Shown: positions 1 through 8,633, numbered from the stretch's first letter. The stretch: DNA of 33,695 nt from Paenibacillus popilliae ATCC 14706 (GCF_000315235.1 NZ_BALG01000019.1:1-33695); one strand, 5' to 3'. Made by a program: numbers and translations. The notes: a model not told the origin generated them from the sequence alone.

Positions 1-81
1 ATCAATCAACGACCACGAAAATGTTTGGGCTGGAAGACTGCTCACGAATCCTTCTCAGAAGAACTGTCGCACTTGGCTTGA
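1..81 (+). CDS. IS30-family transposase, C-terminal end (partial at window edge)
   Basis: The first 26 codons are open in frame 1 and end in TGA at 79-81. They contain an NQRPRKCLGWKTAHE stretch, the usual C-terminal signature of IS30-family DDE transposases (N-x-RPRKxLG(W/Y)KTP). The catalytic core would lie left of the window. The coding end runs into GTCGCACTTGGCTTGACA, which resembles an IS30-type terminal inverted repeat, so the element probably ends near position 90-96. Its other end is outside the window, so whether the copy is intact is unknown. The family call rests on a short motif but a characteristic one. Confidence 0.75.
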   Translation: MNQRPRKCLGWKTAHESFSEELSHLA

Positions 82-104
82 CAATCCGTCATACACAAAA
101 AGAC

Positions 105-135
105 AAGCCTCAGGAGTAGTCCTGGGGCTCTTGTT
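105..135 (+). terminator. terminator-like hairpin after the IS30 end
   Basis: AGCCTCAGGA (106-115) pairs with TCCTGGGGCT (120-129), with one G-T pair and a 4-nt loop, followed by CTTGTT. The T tract is weak. It lies outside the probable IS30 end and may have served a host gene now separated from it. Confidence 0.45.
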
Positions 136-144
136 AATCCTACT

Positions 145-168
145 CGTGACCATATTCGTGACCATATT
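145..168. repeat. tandem 12-bp duplication
   Basis: CGTGACCATATT occurs twice without a gap (145-156 and 157-168). It falls between the IS30 end and gene-free DNA. It could be a slippage duplication or part of an old recombination site; nothing else supports a function. Confidence 0.6.
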
Positions 169-354
169 TATAACTGAAATGATCTGAACTTATCGATTAC
201 TTGTTGTACAAAACACAGTATTTACAGCTAATATCCGAATGAATCTTAACCTTACATCGTATTCGACATTCCATTCGGCCTTCTGTCGCCGAAATCGCCT
301 GAACAGCTCCGCAAGGAAATGCTGTAAAAACGAGCGCCATTTTCGATAAACAGC
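169..354. other. gene-free stretch with one short open reading remnant
   Basis: No convincing gene. On the plus strand, 250-327 is open for 25 codons without a start and ends in TAA just before the terminator at 355-384. Its composition looks protein-like, so it may be the 3' tip of a lost gene. The overlapping minus-strand reading frames show no recognisable motif and lack ribosome sites. Confidence 0.35.
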
Positions 355-384
355 AACGCAAGCCCTCACCGGCTTGCGTTTTTT
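355..384 (+). terminator. intrinsic terminator
   Basis: AACGCAAGCC (355-364) and GGCTTGCGTT (371-380) form a perfect 10-bp stem with a 6-nt loop, followed by T379-T384. It points rightward, yet no intact plus-strand gene precedes it. It probably marks the 3' end of a deleted gene. Confidence 0.8.
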
Positions 385-500
385 GTCGTTTCGCTGCCAT
401 GTTCTCAAAAAGTATACCGGGATTGGGTTGGCTAAAAATCGCGGGACATCTCCGGAGCCGCAGACCGGGTACCGGGCCCAACCGCCGCCAGAACGAACAA

Positions 501-545
501 AAGAGCGTGCTCGTCCGGCCCGGGCAGGGTCGGGAGCACGCTCTT
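501..545 (-). terminator. terminator of the M42 peptidase gene
   Basis: A perfect 12-bp inverted repeat (501-512 with 534-545) lies 19 bases beyond the stop of the minus-strand peptidase gene. Read leftward, the stem is followed by TTTTGTTCGTT. Confidence 0.75.
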
Positions 546-563
546 CTACGTTCGCCGCAGACG

Positions 564-1643
564 CTAAGAGCGCTCGACAATTGTCTGATAGGCGGTGCGG
601 TCCGTATGCTTCACGAGCTGGACAAGCAGTTCCTTCGCCGCATCGATATCGTCGGTGTGAACGATCGAAGCCGGCGTATGGATGTAGCGCCCACACACGC
701 CGATGACGGTCGCAGGAACGCCTGTACCGCTCAGGTGAACCTGTCCGGCATCAGTGCCGCCCGGAGACACGAAATATTGATACGGAATGCGGTGAGTATC
801 CGCGATATCCTGTACGAATTCAAGCAGGCCGCGATGCGTAATCATCGTCGGGTCATAGATGCGGAGTAGCGCGCCCTTGCCAAGCTGGCCGAAGGAGTTC
901 GGGTCGCCGGTCATATCGTTGGCGGCGCTACAGTCGAGCGCATAGAAAATATCCGGCTGAATGAGATTCGCCGCAGTGCGCGCGCCGCGAAGGCCGACCT
1001 CTTCCTGCACGGTCGCTCCGCAATAGAGGATGTTCGGCAGGGTGAATTGCTCGCGGTGCAGCTCCTTCATCAGCTCGATCGCCAGCCCGACGCCATAGCG
1101 GTTATCCCATGCCTTGGCCATGATTTTCTTCGGATTGAGCAGTGGCGTGAACAGGCAGACCGGCACGATCTGAAGTCCCGGACGGATACCCGCCTTCTCG
1201 GCCTCCTCGCGGCTGTCGGCGCCGACATCGATATACATATGCTTCACGTCGACCGGCTTGTTGGCCGTCGCTTCATCCAGCAGATGCTTCGGAATCGATC
1301 CGATGACGCCAGGGATTGGCCCGTTCGGCGTAATGATCTCGACTTGCTGGGCGAGAACGACTTGTCCCCACCATCCGCCGAGCGGCTGGAACTTAATCAT
1401 GCCGTTCGCCGTAATCTGGGTCGTAATGAAGCCGACCTCATCCAGATGCCCGGCCACCATGACACACGGTCCTTGCTCGTCCCCGCGTATAACCCCGAAC
1501 ACGCTACCAAGGGCATCGTGGACAAATTCATCCGTATATTTGGACAATTCATGCTTCACCAGGGCGCGAAGCTCCCGTTCAAAGCCGGGGGCAGACGGGA
1601 ATTCAGTCAAGGTGCGGAATAAGTCTAACGTTTCTTGCTGCAT
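564..1643 (-). CDS. M42-family metallo-aminopeptidase
   Basis: 359 residues, the normal length for cytosolic M42 aminopeptidases (B. subtilis YtoP/YsdC/YhfE, TET-type). These are di-metal enzymes that trim N-terminal residues from peptides. Metal ligands are in order: H66 in AGHLDEVG, D180 in AWDNRYG, E214-E215 in QEEVGLRG (catalytic Glu plus metal ligand), D237 in ALDC, and H322 in RYIHTP. A PGGTDAG motif at 294-300 is also typical. There is no signal peptide. The start is set by an AAGGAAGGAG site seven bases upstream of ATG. The gene follows pgcA on the same strand after about 150 bases and has its own terminator. The family is secure. Which paralogue (glutamyl, leucyl or deblocking specificity) cannot be told from sequence. 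Confidence 0.92.
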   Translation of the reverse strand: MQQETLDLFRTLTEFPSAPGFERELRALVKHELSKYTDEFVHDALGSVFGVIRGDEQGPCVMVAGHLDEVGFITTQITANGMIKFQPLGGWWGQVVLAQQVEIITPNGPIPGVIGSIPKHLLDEATANKPVDVKHMYIDVGADSREEAEKAGIRPGLQIVPVCLFTPLLNPKKIMAKAWDNRYGVGLAIELMKELHREQFTLPNILYCGATVQEEVGLRGARTAANLIQPDIFYALDCSAANDMTGDPNSFGQLGKGALLRIYDPTMITHRGLLEFVQDIADTHRIPYQYFVSPGGTDAGQVHLSGTGVPATVIGVCGRYIHTPASIVHTDDIDAAKELLVQLVKHTDRTAYQTIVERS

Positions 1644-1796
1644 GATTACGAGCTCCTTCCTTCCAGGCCTGACTAGCAGCCTGCATCGATTTCGGTGATT
1701 CTGTCTAACCCTCAGTATGGACGGGGCGGCGCTTGCTTGAAGCCGCGAACGGGAGGGCCCGCAGTGATGCCGGGTGCAGCAGTGGGCCAGTCGCGG

Positions 1797-3518
1797 CTAG
1801 GTTTGCTTCGATGCGATGAAGGCGTCGATCCGCGCCATCACGTCCTGGCGGAGCGCCGTCAGGCGCTGCTGGGCATCGGTGGCCGACGTGCCCTGCACGG
1901 CGAAGTACATCTTAATCTTCGGCTCCGTCCCGGAAGGACGCAGGCAGAACCAACTGCCGTCTTCCAGATGGAACTTGAGCACATTCTCCTTCGGCAGCCC
2001 ATACAGGCCTTCGGCATAGTCTTCCGTGCGGGCCACGGCGGTTCCACCCGCAGAGGACGGCGCCGCTACCCGCCATTCATCCATGATGCCGCCGATGATA
2101 GCCACGCCCTCGACTCCCTTAAGCGTGCGCGTCTCCAGCGCCTCCAAATAGTAACCGTGCTGCTCGTACAGCCCTTGCAGCACTTCGTACAAGGTCTTTC
2201 CCTGCGCCTTATAGTAGGCGCCCGCCTCGCAGATCAGCATGGCGGCGATGACGGCGTCTTTGTCGCGCGCGTAATTGCCTGCGAGATAGCCGTAGCTCTC
2301 TTCATACCCGAACAGGAATGTGTGCGCGCCTGTCCGGTCGAATTCGGTCATTTTCTCACCGATATATTTGAATCCGGTCAGCGTATTGAAGACCGTCATG
2401 CCGTATGACTTGGCAATGGCCGCACCCAGCTCACTCGTCACGATGGTCTTGATGACAGCTCCGTTAGCTGGCAGCGTGCCTTGCGCCTTCATGGCGTCCA
2501 GCAAATAGTGGACCATCAGGGCGCCGGACTGGTTGCCGGTCAGGACGACGTACTCGCCCTGTGTGTTCTTCACGACTGTACCCATCCGATCCGCATCCGG
2601 ATCCGTTCCCATAATAATGTCCGCATCCCATTCGTGCGCCTGCGCGATCGCGATGGAGAAAGCGTCGCGTTCCTCCGGATTCGGCGATTTGACCGTCGAG
2701 AAATTCGGATCCGGCAGCTCCTGCTCCGAGACGACGCGCACTTGCTGAAAGCCGAGGCGATCCAGCACGGCGCGCACAGGCTTGTTGCCCGTTCCGTGCA
2801 GCGGGGTGTACAGCACGCGGAATTGATCGCTTGTCTGACGAATCGTCTCCGGATTTCGGCTGACGGCAGAGACAGCCGATATATAGGCATCGTCCATAGC
2901 CGAGTCGAGCCAGACAATCAGCCCTGCCGCTTCTGCTTCCTCCCGATCCGCCCTGCGGATGTCGGCGAAGCTGTGAATGCCGCGAATCTCGGCGATGACG
3001 CGGCCAGCCGTGTCTTTCGTAATTTGCCCGCCGTCGCTGCCATAGACTTTGTAGCCGTTGTATTCCGGCGGGTTATGGCTGGCGGTAATGACGATGCCGG
3101 CGCTTGCTTGCAGATGGCGCACGGCGAAGGAGAGTTCGGGCGTCGGACGCAGCTCCGGAAAGATATAGGCCTTGATCCCGTTGCCGGCGAGGACGAGGGC
3201 GGCCTCCAGCGCGAATTCTGGGGAGAAATGGCGGGAATCATACGCGATCGCCACCGACGGAGAAGTGGAAGCGTCCTTCAAATATTGGGCCAATCCCTGA
3301 GTCGCTTTGCCGACCGTATATACGTTCATCCGGTTGCTGCCGGCGCCGATGACGCCGCGCAGACCTCCGGTGCCGAATTCCAGCTCTCTGTAGAAGCGAT
3401 CGGTAATCTCCTGTTCATTGCCCGCCATTGCGGCGAGCTCTTCCTTGGTCGACGCATCGATCGACGCATCGTTCAGCCAGGCTTCATACCGCTCTTGGGC
3501 CATCGTGTTCATAGTCAT
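1797..3518 (-). CDS. pgcA: alpha-phosphoglucomutase / phospho-sugar mutase (PgcA type)
   Basis: 573 residues, matching PgcA-like alpha-D-phosphohexomutases. The enzyme interconverts glucose-6-phosphate and glucose-1-phosphate, feeding UDP-glucose, glycolipid and teichoic-acid synthesis. All four family motifs are present: phosphoserine loop TASHNP (S147), Mg-binding DPDAD (306-310), sugar-specificity GYEES (404-408) and phosphate-binding RPSGTEPK (527-534). An open frame extends 19 codons further upstream, but I chose the ATG at 3518 because GAAGGAGG lies 11 bases before it. Another ATG follows two codons later. No clear terminator separates it from the downstream peptidase gene, so partial read-through is possible. 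Specificity for glucose rather than mannose follows the PgcA family and is not proven here. Confidence 0.93.
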   Translation of the reverse strand: MTMNTMAQERYEAWLNDASIDASTKEELAAMAGNEQEITDRFYRELEFGTGGLRGVIGAGSNRMNVYTVGKATQGLAQYLKDASTSPSVAIAYDSRHFSPEFALEAALVLAGNGIKAYIFPELRPTPELSFAVRHLQASAGIVITASHNPPEYNGYKVYGSDGGQITKDTAGRVIAEIRGIHSFADIRRADREEAEAAGLIVWLDSAMDDAYISAVSAVSRNPETIRQTSDQFRVLYTPLHGTGNKPVRAVLDRLGFQQVRVVSEQELPDPNFSTVKSPNPEERDAFSIAIAQAHEWDADIIMGTDPDADRMGTVVKNTQGEYVVLTGNQSGALMVHYLLDAMKAQGTLPANGAVIKTIVTSELGAAIAKSYGMTVFNTLTGFKYIGEKMTEFDRTGAHTFLFGYEESYGYLAGNYARDKDAVIAAMLICEAGAYYKAQGKTLYEVLQGLYEQHGYYLEALETRTLKGVEGVAIIGGIMDEWRVAAPSSAGGTAVARTEDYAEGLYGLPKENVLKFHLEDGSWFCLRPSGTEPKIKMYFAVQGTSATDAQQRLTALRQDVMARIDAFIASKQT

Positions 3519-3793
3519 TGCGTTTATATCCTCCTTCAATACCCTATATTTGTTGAAGACAATAATTCTCCACATAAGGATGTGTCTGGATGATGCGGCA
3601 GCCGCAAGGCGGTAAAGACACCGACATGCATCAAGCAGGGATGCCGCATTGATCTATTGTACTGGATTCAACCGCGTTCTGGATGTGACAAAAAAGGGAC
3701 AAGCCCATAAGCCGGTCGTCGCGCAGGCAAATCGCTGCGGAGCTCATCCGGTCAGAAGCGTGCAAGTAAAGCAGCCCCAGATCCGTCTAAGGG

Positions 3794-3990
3794 CTAATGA
3801 TACGTAGTCACTTGGGGGATATGCCGGCCCAGCTTCTTCAAGAGCGAGGTCAGCCACTCCTGCTCCTCGGCAGGGAGCACCTCCATAAGCTGGCGAGCAG
3901 CACTCTGCCGCCAATCTGTTGAATCGGGCTAGGGCCTTTATTGATGGAGGAGCTCCAGAACCGCAACCTTGGAAGGGTTCAGTTTGATAG
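3794..3990 (-). pseudogene. MarR-type regulator remnant (C-terminal part)
   Basis: Read leftward, one frame ends with an RQLMEVLPAEEQEWLTSLL-like segment and a TAG at 3796-3794. This resembles the C-terminal dimerisation helix of MarR-family regulators (L-x-x-L-P-x-E-E-x-x-x-L-x-x-L-L-x-x-L). Immediately upstream, a neighbouring frame reads ARFNRLAAE, as expected just before that helix, so a frameshift lies near 3890-3905. No winged-helix region is readable further upstream. The family call rests on about 40 residues and is moderate. Confidence 0.45.
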
Positions 3991-4164
3991 CGCTTTATAT
4001 CCTGCTGCGCGAAATCCATCAGTGACTTCGACGCCCACGACTGGAAGACGAATCATTTCAAGGACGGATCGACACTCGCCGCTCGGCCTCGTCCGAGGCT
4101 TTCCTTTTCGCTCATTTCGAATCGTACCTTTCCCTGCATAAAGGAATGTCATTCTCCACTATAG

Positions 4165-4440
4165 TAACAGATTCACATCGATAACGATAATATCCGTCAA
4201 ATATTTCTCATCCTGATAGCCGACCATCTCTCCGACCTGGGTGATGCGGAGATGGGGGTTCAGCAGGAGCCGCTTCGCCTTCTCGATGCGAATGCCTGTC
4301 CAAGTAATCGGACAAATTAATGCCGAACTGCTGCTTGAACTTGCGGGAAATGTATTCGCGGCTGAATTAGAACCGCCGGGCCATATCCCGTAGCGACAAA
4401 TCCTCGTTATCATGCTGCTCCACGTAGCGGGCGATGAGGC
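4165..4440 (-). pseudogene. AraC-type DNA-binding domain remnant
   Basis: Read leftward from about 4436, the sequence encodes a typical AraC/XylS-type double helix-turn-helix: a first helix ending DLSLRDMARRF, a TAA, then FSREYISRKFKQQFG, a +1 frameshift near 4300, then RIEKAKRLLLNPHLRITQV and VGYQDEKYLTD. Such domains end many Paenibacillus two-component response regulators (YesN type) as well as stand-alone regulators. One stop and one frameshift interrupt it, and the expected final YFSKVFKK-like segment is lost. The 5' side is cut abruptly next to the hairpin at 4448-4484, so the sensor or receiver half is missing. It is a clear relic and not a working gene. Confidence 0.85.
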
Positions 4441-4447
4441 CCCAATG

Positions 4448-4484
4448 AAGCACCCGCCAAGCCGGTTAGGCCTGGCGGGTGCTT
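4448..4484 (-). terminator. strong hairpin downstream of the YheC/YheD gene
   Basis: AAGCACCCGCCA (4448-4459) pairs perfectly with TGGCGGGTGCTT (4473-4484). The loop holds a further GCC/GGC pairing. Neither side carries a T run, so termination would be imperfect. It lies about 135 bases past the stop of the minus-strand ATP-grasp gene and abuts the AraC remnant. Confidence 0.5.
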
Positions 4485-4620
4485 ATACTGAATCAGGAGG
4501 CCGGGGCATCGGCGGTGCGGTGCGAGAATGGGCGAGCCTCTTCACGTTCCGAACTCGGGCTGGACCCGTTGACCCGAAGAAGGCGTTCCTGCTCCTCCTT
4601 TGCTTCAGCGTCTGCTATTG

Positions 4621-5817
4621 CTATTGATGTTGCTCTGATTGCTGTTTTCCTAGTTTTTCCCCCTGTTCCAAGACGGCTGTCTCTTCCTGGTGTTGATTAT
4701 GAATTTGGACAATCTTGTGCTCTGCCTTCCCATATCGCTGCCGCGCCAAATACATTGCATAGGCGATTGGGTACGTCAATGCATTCTGGTATGCTTCCTT
4801 ATCGCCAATCTTGCGGAACAGATCCCGGCTCGGCTTCGGATTGACCTCCAGCAGCCATATCTTGCCTTCCTTATCGACGGCCAGGTCGATCCCGAGCTCG
4901 AACAGGGAGCCGATCTTGTCTTCGATCACCTCGCTCAAGCGCTGCGCCAGACAGCGGCATTCCTCCTCAATGGCCTTCGCCTGCACTGGCCCGAAGTGCT
5001 TCTCCATGAACGGAAGGAACCGCAGTGCTGCACTGCCCCGTTGACCCGTCAGATTGGAATTCGGGCTGCGCGGCGTGCTGACGCGGATAGCCATTCCTGT
5101 CGTCACCCATTCGCCTTCTCCATTTTTTTGATGAAGGACGCGGGCATCGGCGGTTCTTTCGGGCAGCAGCTCTGTATCAATGCCCTGCTGAAGGACGAAT
5201 GGGCCGTTGCCAATTCGCTGCGACCGGGTCCAATGCACGAGCCAGCGAATGACCTGGCCCCGATGGTGGAGCCGGACATTGCGCAGCCCGAAGCTTCGTT
5301 TCCGTCCCCATACTTCATACCTGCCCGGCTTCGCCTGGATGCGGACGACGCCCATCCCGCCGGTTCCATTGCCCGGCTTCGCATAGATAAGCGGGTAGTG
5401 GGCCAGCATGCTTCTCAGATTCCGTTCGGAATAAGGCAATGTCTTCGGAAGCCAGCGGGCGGTTCTTTCATCCGCGGAGAACATTTCTAACGCTTTGGAC
5501 TTGAGCACGAATTTATCGTTGGCATAGGGGAAAAGCGAACGGTTCCGCATGATGCGGCAGGCGGTGTTCCAATTGCTGCGTCTCCGATCGATGACGATGT
5601 CGGGCCAAGGCTCCATCGCGGCGGTCCAGCCGGAACGGGTGAACTTGAACCCGCGAATCTGCTTTTGACGGAAGCGGATGTCTGATTCATTGAATACGTA
5701 CACATTGGCCCCCAGCTTCCTGCCGATCTCCACCCATTGGCGGAATACGAAGGATTCCATGAACCGGGTGCCCTTGCGATATGTGAAAATTCCAATGACC
5801 GGATGTCTTTGCTTCAT
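4621..5817 (-). CDS. YheC/YheD-family ATP-grasp protein (spore-coat associated)
   Basis: 398 residues. The family is defined by B. subtilis YheC and YheD, endospore coat-associated proteins with an ATP-grasp fold whose substrate is unknown. Visible here: an N-terminal alpha/beta region opening with VIGIFTYRKG, the ATP-binding loop AKPGNGTGGMGV (146-157), the SLFELGIDLAVD segment (304-315) and the metal-binding EVNPKPSR (324-331). Two arginine-rich blocks (around 168-205 and 244-266) are usual in this family. The last 35 residues are low-complexity, rich in Gln, Glu and His. The start has an excellent AAGGAGGTGAT site. Past the stop, a different frame stays open for about 50 codons with protein-like composition (see findings), so the tail may be frameshifted. 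It is monocistronic and divergent from the VanY gene. Confidence 0.88.
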   Translation of the reverse strand: MKQRHPVIGIFTYRKGTRFMESFVFRQWVEIGRKLGANVYVFNESDIRFRQKQIRGFKFTRSGWTAAMEPWPDIVIDRRRSNWNTACRIMRNRSLFPYANDKFVLKSKALEMFSADERTARWLPKTLPYSERNLRSMLAHYPLIYAKPGNGTGGMGVVRIQAKPGRYEVWGRKRSFGLRNVRLHHRGQVIRWLVHWTRSQRIGNGPFVLQQGIDTELLPERTADARVLHQKNGEGEWVTTGMAIRVSTPRSPNSNLTGQRGSAALRFLPFMEKHFGPVQAKAIEEECRCLAQRLSEVIEDKIGSLFELGIDLAVDKEGKIWLLEVNPKPSRDLFRKIGDKEAYQNALTYPIAYAMYLARQRYGKAEHKIVQIHNQHQEETAVLEQGEKLGKQQSEQHQ

Positions 5818-6029
5818 CTGGTATCACCTCCTTGACCAAGAAAGTGGCGGCCGGGATTGTGACTGCGGTTCAATGCGGCAATACTGATTCCGTTGCAGGT
5901 ACCGCCTATGGGCGGGCTGTCCAAATGGATTGCATGGCGGCTCCTTCCGTATGCGATCGTACTATAGCATATCGACGGAACCGGAGAAGTGTGACTGTCT
6001 ATTTAGGGAAAGCGGTAATCTCTTACGAT

Positions 6030-6058
6030 TCGAAATCGCTGATAGAATGCGATATAAT
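6030..6058 (+). promoter_or_regulatory. putative sigma-A promoter of the VanY-type gene
   Basis: A perfect TATAAT lies at 6053-6058. The best -35 candidate around 6029-6035 (TTCGAA) is poor. The distance to the ATG at 6114 is compatible with a short leader. Confidence 0.45.
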
Positions 6059-6113
6059 AGACTCTCAATCTAGCAGCAAGCTGCGAGTCAAGATGGAGAG
6101 AGGGGATACTCGA

Positions 6114-6959
6114 ATGAACCAGAACCGTATGGCAGTCCGGTGTCTAAGCGCAACATTGGGTGTAGCCCTTTTGCTTAGCGGTTGCCAGACATCGAGCAGC
6201 AGTCAGGGAGGAACGCCGCAATCTGGCCAGACTGAGGTTGATCCAGCCCTGACGCCATCTCCCGATCCTGATAATTCAGCGGATCACGGGATCGGTACGG
6301 GTAACGAAGGAGCCGTCGACACCATTGCACGGATGAAGTCGGAATTCGCCTTGGCGAATACGGTACAGGAAGTAGACGGACGAGCCGTCGTAACGAATGA
6401 AGAATCAATTATGGTTGTCGTAAATAAGCAGCGATATTTGCCCGATGGGTATGAGCCACCAGATTTGGTAGAGCCTAATGTCAAGTTCTCGTTCGATGAG
6501 CCGCATGAGAAGCGTCATATGCGTAAGGAAGCGGCCGAAGCGCTGGAAGCGCTGTTCGCCGGAGCGGAGCAGGATGGCATCACGCTGAACGCCGTCTCGG
6601 GCTACCGCTCGTACCAGCGTCAGCAATCGCTGTTCAATCATTATGTCGAGACACAAGGAAAAGAGTACGCTTCCCGCGTCAGTGCCGTCCCGGGGACGAG
6701 CGAACACCAGACTGGGTTGGCGATTGACGTATCCAGTCCAAGCGTAGGCAATGTGTTGGAAGAGGTATTCGGCGATTCGGAAGAAGGAAAATGGCTTGCG
6801 GAGCACGCTCATGAATATGGCTTCATCATCCGCTATCCGAAGGATGGCGAATCGATTACCGGCTATGTATACGAGCCATGGCATATTCGCTATGTCGGGA
6901 AGGAAGCCGCCGAAGCGATATATAGTGAAGGACCGACATTGGAGCAATTTTTGCAATAG
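6114..6959 (+). CDS. VanY/DacB-type D-alanyl-D-alanine carboxypeptidase, lipoprotein
   Basis: 281 residues. Peptidase family M15B removes the terminal D-Ala from peptidoglycan stem peptides outside the membrane. The N-terminus is a lipoprotein signal: basic residues, a hydrophobic stretch and lipobox LSGC with Cys24. A Ser/Pro/Thr/Asp-rich linker (25-65) follows. The catalytic domain shows SGYRSYQRQ (162-170), zinc ligands H198 and D205 in SEHQTGLAIDV, and E254/H257 in EPWHIRY. All zinc and catalytic positions are intact. The frame is open further upstream, but ATG 6114 gives the correct lipoprotein signal and follows an AGAGAGGGG site. Neighbours are unrelated, so there is no vanA-like resistance cluster. 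A housekeeping role in wall maturation or spore cortex is the more likely one. Confidence 0.92.
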   Translation: MNQNRMAVRCLSATLGVALLLSGCQTSSSSQGGTPQSGQTEVDPALTPSPDPDNSADHGIGTGNEGAVDTIARMKSEFALANTVQEVDGRAVVTNEESIMVVVNKQRYLPDGYEPPDLVEPNVKFSFDEPHEKRHMRKEAAEALEALFAGAEQDGITLNAVSGYRSYQRQQSLFNHYVETQGKEYASRVSAVPGTSEHQTGLAIDVSSPSVGNVLEEVFGDSEEGKWLAEHAHEYGFIIRYPKDGESITGYVYEPWHIRYVGKEAAEAIYSEGPTLEQFLQ

Positions 6960-6995
6960 CACTTATTGCGATTCGAAACCGAAGTGCAACCTTTA

Positions 6996-7043
6996 GAAAA
7001 AAACCGGTTCTTCTGATTCTCGAATCCCGAATGGTAGAACCGG
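6996..7043 (-). terminator. terminator of tlp
   Basis: CCGGTTCT (7004-7011) pairs with AGAACCGG (7036-7043). The long loop holds a second small stem (GATTC/GAATC). Read leftward, the stem is followed by seven T residues (complement of 6997-7003). It lies about 38 bases past the tlp stop and may also slow transcripts from the convergent VanY gene. Confidence 0.75.
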
Positions 7044-7080
7044 AGGAAGCTTCCCTTCCCCGGTTCTCTATGCGTGCGGA

Positions 7081-7305
7081 TTACCCTTTGGCGTACGGCT
7101 GCTCATCGCGCCGCTCATCCGCCAGCGATTCGATGCTGTGGCTGCGGCGTTCGTTTTTCGCCTTCAGTTGCGCTTGCTCGCCTTCGCTTATTTCGTCTGC
7201 ATGCTCCGACAAATACTGCTCGCTCTCCCGCAGGTTCTCTACGGTATTGTCGATTGCATTCTGAATATGCGCTGCATTGTCCGCGCGGTTATCCGGCTTT
7301 GGCAT
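7081..7305 (-). CDS. tlp: small acid-soluble spore protein Tlp
   Basis: 74 residues. It matches the Tlp family (thioredoxin-like protein of B. subtilis, about 83 residues), a small spore protein made in the forespore. Recognisable features: KPDNRADNAAHIQ near the N-terminus, then a helix of the pattern NTVENLRESEQ, then QLKAKNERRSHSIE leading to an Asp/Arg-rich tail. It is highly charged and cysteine-free. A much longer open frame continues upstream, but ATG 7305 is preceded by AAAGGAGG at eight bases and gives the family's length. A CATACT sequence about 28 bases before the ATG is compatible with a sigma-G -10 box. No good -35 was seen, so forespore control is inferred from the family only. 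Confidence 0.88.
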   Translation of the reverse strand: MPKPDNRADNAAHIQNAIDNTVENLRESEQYLSEHADEISEGEQAQLKAKNERRSHSIESLADERRDEQPYAKG

Positions 7306-7525
7306 ATGCAAGGCCTCCTTTACCTTCCCGAGTATGGTGGACGCGGCGCGACAAGGTAGACGGCCCTGAAGGTCTGTCTGACCATGCCGCTTTCGCGGCG
7401 TCATTTGATAAGGTGCATCAGCCGCCCGCTTTTTATGCTGGATGGCCGATGCCTTAGAGGAGTACAATGCTGCCAAAGCTTCCGGACTCCGAAGCGGGAG
7501 AATAGGAACGCATGATTCACGCATT

Positions 7526-8218
7526 CTATGGCGCTGACGCAATGTCGCGCAGAGACAGACCCTTCTCAATTCCTTTGTGCCAGTCTTCGTGATTGTAAGA
7601 CAATATCTCTTTTCGCAAATCAAGCATTTTCCGATCCAGCTCATCTACGGCTCGGGCGGCTTCCGTCAATTCCTTTATGACATGAGAAGGTACCTGCTGC
7701 TCGAATTTATAATAAATGATGTGCTCTAGGCTTGCCCAGAAATCCATGGCCAGCGTCCGCAACTGTATCTCTACAAATATCCACCGCGTATCCTCGAACA
7801 GGACAAGCGGTACCTGAACAATAATATGAAGGCTTTGATAGCCGTTCGCCTTCGGATTGGCGATATAGTCCTTGATTTCCGTAATGCGGATATCGTCCCG
7901 GGTCTTCAAATGATCGAGTATCAGGTAGATGTCTTTGACGAATGCGCATACGATCCGCATTCCAGCCACGTCATAGATCTTATTCACAATCCAATCGAGG
8001 GTGAGCGGAAGGCCTTTGCGCTGCAGCTTATTGAAAATGCTGCCTGGTTCCTTGAGACGTGTCTTAATATGCTCGATAGGCTCATAGCCGTTGCGAAGTT
8101 TCCACTCCGTTTGGATGACCTTGATCTTGGTCTCCAACTCTTCCAAAGCCAATTGATACAATGTCGGCAGCTGCTTCACTTCTTCGTACTGCTCCATAAT
8201 GATATCGGTCTGTGACAT
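7526..8218 (-). CDS. ywaC: small alarmone synthetase, YwaC/RelP type ((p)ppGpp synthetase)
   Basis: 230 residues, a single RelA/SpoT synthetase domain without hydrolase, TGS or ACT domains. It transfers pyrophosphate from ATP to GDP or GTP to make (p)ppGpp. Key sites: HIKTRLKEPGSIFNKLQRKG (50-69, ATP-side basic loop), D83 in KIYDVAGMRI (Mg ligand), ANGYQSLH (124-131, Tyr127 stacks on the acceptor base) and E150 in VEIQLRT (second Mg ligand), then AMDFWASLEH. The pattern around IEHIKTRLK, NGYQSLH and DFWASLEHxIYYK resembles YwaC (SAS2/RelP) more than YjbM (RelQ). Eleven upstream in-frame codons were rejected because GAGGAG sits six bases before ATG 8218. In B. subtilis ywaC responds to cell-wall stress; nothing in this sequence shows the same control. 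Confidence 0.93.
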   Translation of the reverse strand: MSQTDIIMEQYEEVKQLPTLYQLALEELETKIKVIQTEWKLRNGYEPIEHIKTRLKEPGSIFNKLQRKGLPLTLDWIVNKIYDVAGMRIVCAFVKDIYLILDHLKTRDDIRITEIKDYIANPKANGYQSLHIIVQVPLVLFEDTRWIFVEIQLRTLAMDFWASLEHIIYYKFEQQVPSHVIKELTEAARAVDELDRKMLDLRKEILSYNHEDWHKGIEKGLSLRDIASAP

Positions 8219-8251
8219 ACGAATCTCCTCGTGTAATTGCGTAGTATGCAA

Positions 8252-8633
8252 GAGACATCGGCAAATGGATTACCGGATATGCCCGTATGCTTCTTCTATT
8301 GTAACGGATTCGAGAGCAGGATATCAAAGCACGCCCATCTGGCAATCATTGCTCATCTGCTTCGGAGTGGAGCTGCGGAGGCCGCAGGCTTGCGGGGGTA
8401 CTCGATTTGTGAAGCAGTTGTTGTACATGTTCTGTGTTAGATGCGCATACGTTGAACAAGAGGCTTGATTCTGGAACAGGCTCGGTATGACAACGAATGG
8501 CATGCCCGCTATGGAAGAAACGGAGGGAGCATTCCTCCGATTGTGTGAAGGGTCTGTTTCGGCCTGTGCCGTCTTGTGTATAGGGTTAAGGGGCCATGTT
8601 CAACGGCGGGCATGGAAAGGGGAGGGATTGCTT
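8252..8633. other. gene-free stretch
   Basis: Divergent intergenic region between the alarmone synthetase and the zinc-ribbon gene. Short open frames lack ribosome sites and recognisable content. I found no convincing -35/-10 pair, hairpin or repeat. Confidence 0.5.

Noticed and set aside
2481-3593. 370-codon plus-strand open frame opposite pgcA
   Set aside because: It lies fully inside a gene with all catalytic motifs on the other strand, has no ribosome site and has Arg/Asp/His-rich composition typical of antisense frames in GC-rich genes.
5832-6113. N-terminal extension of the VanY-type gene
   Set aside because: The frame is open, but the lipoprotein signal and ribosome site define ATG 6114; the extension would bury the lipobox.
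6114-6959. Glycopeptide resistance (van) cluster
   Set aside because: Only a VanY-type carboxypeptidase is present, with no ligase, dehydrogenase, VanX or two-component genes nearby; such lipoproteins are common housekeeping enzymes in Firmicutes.
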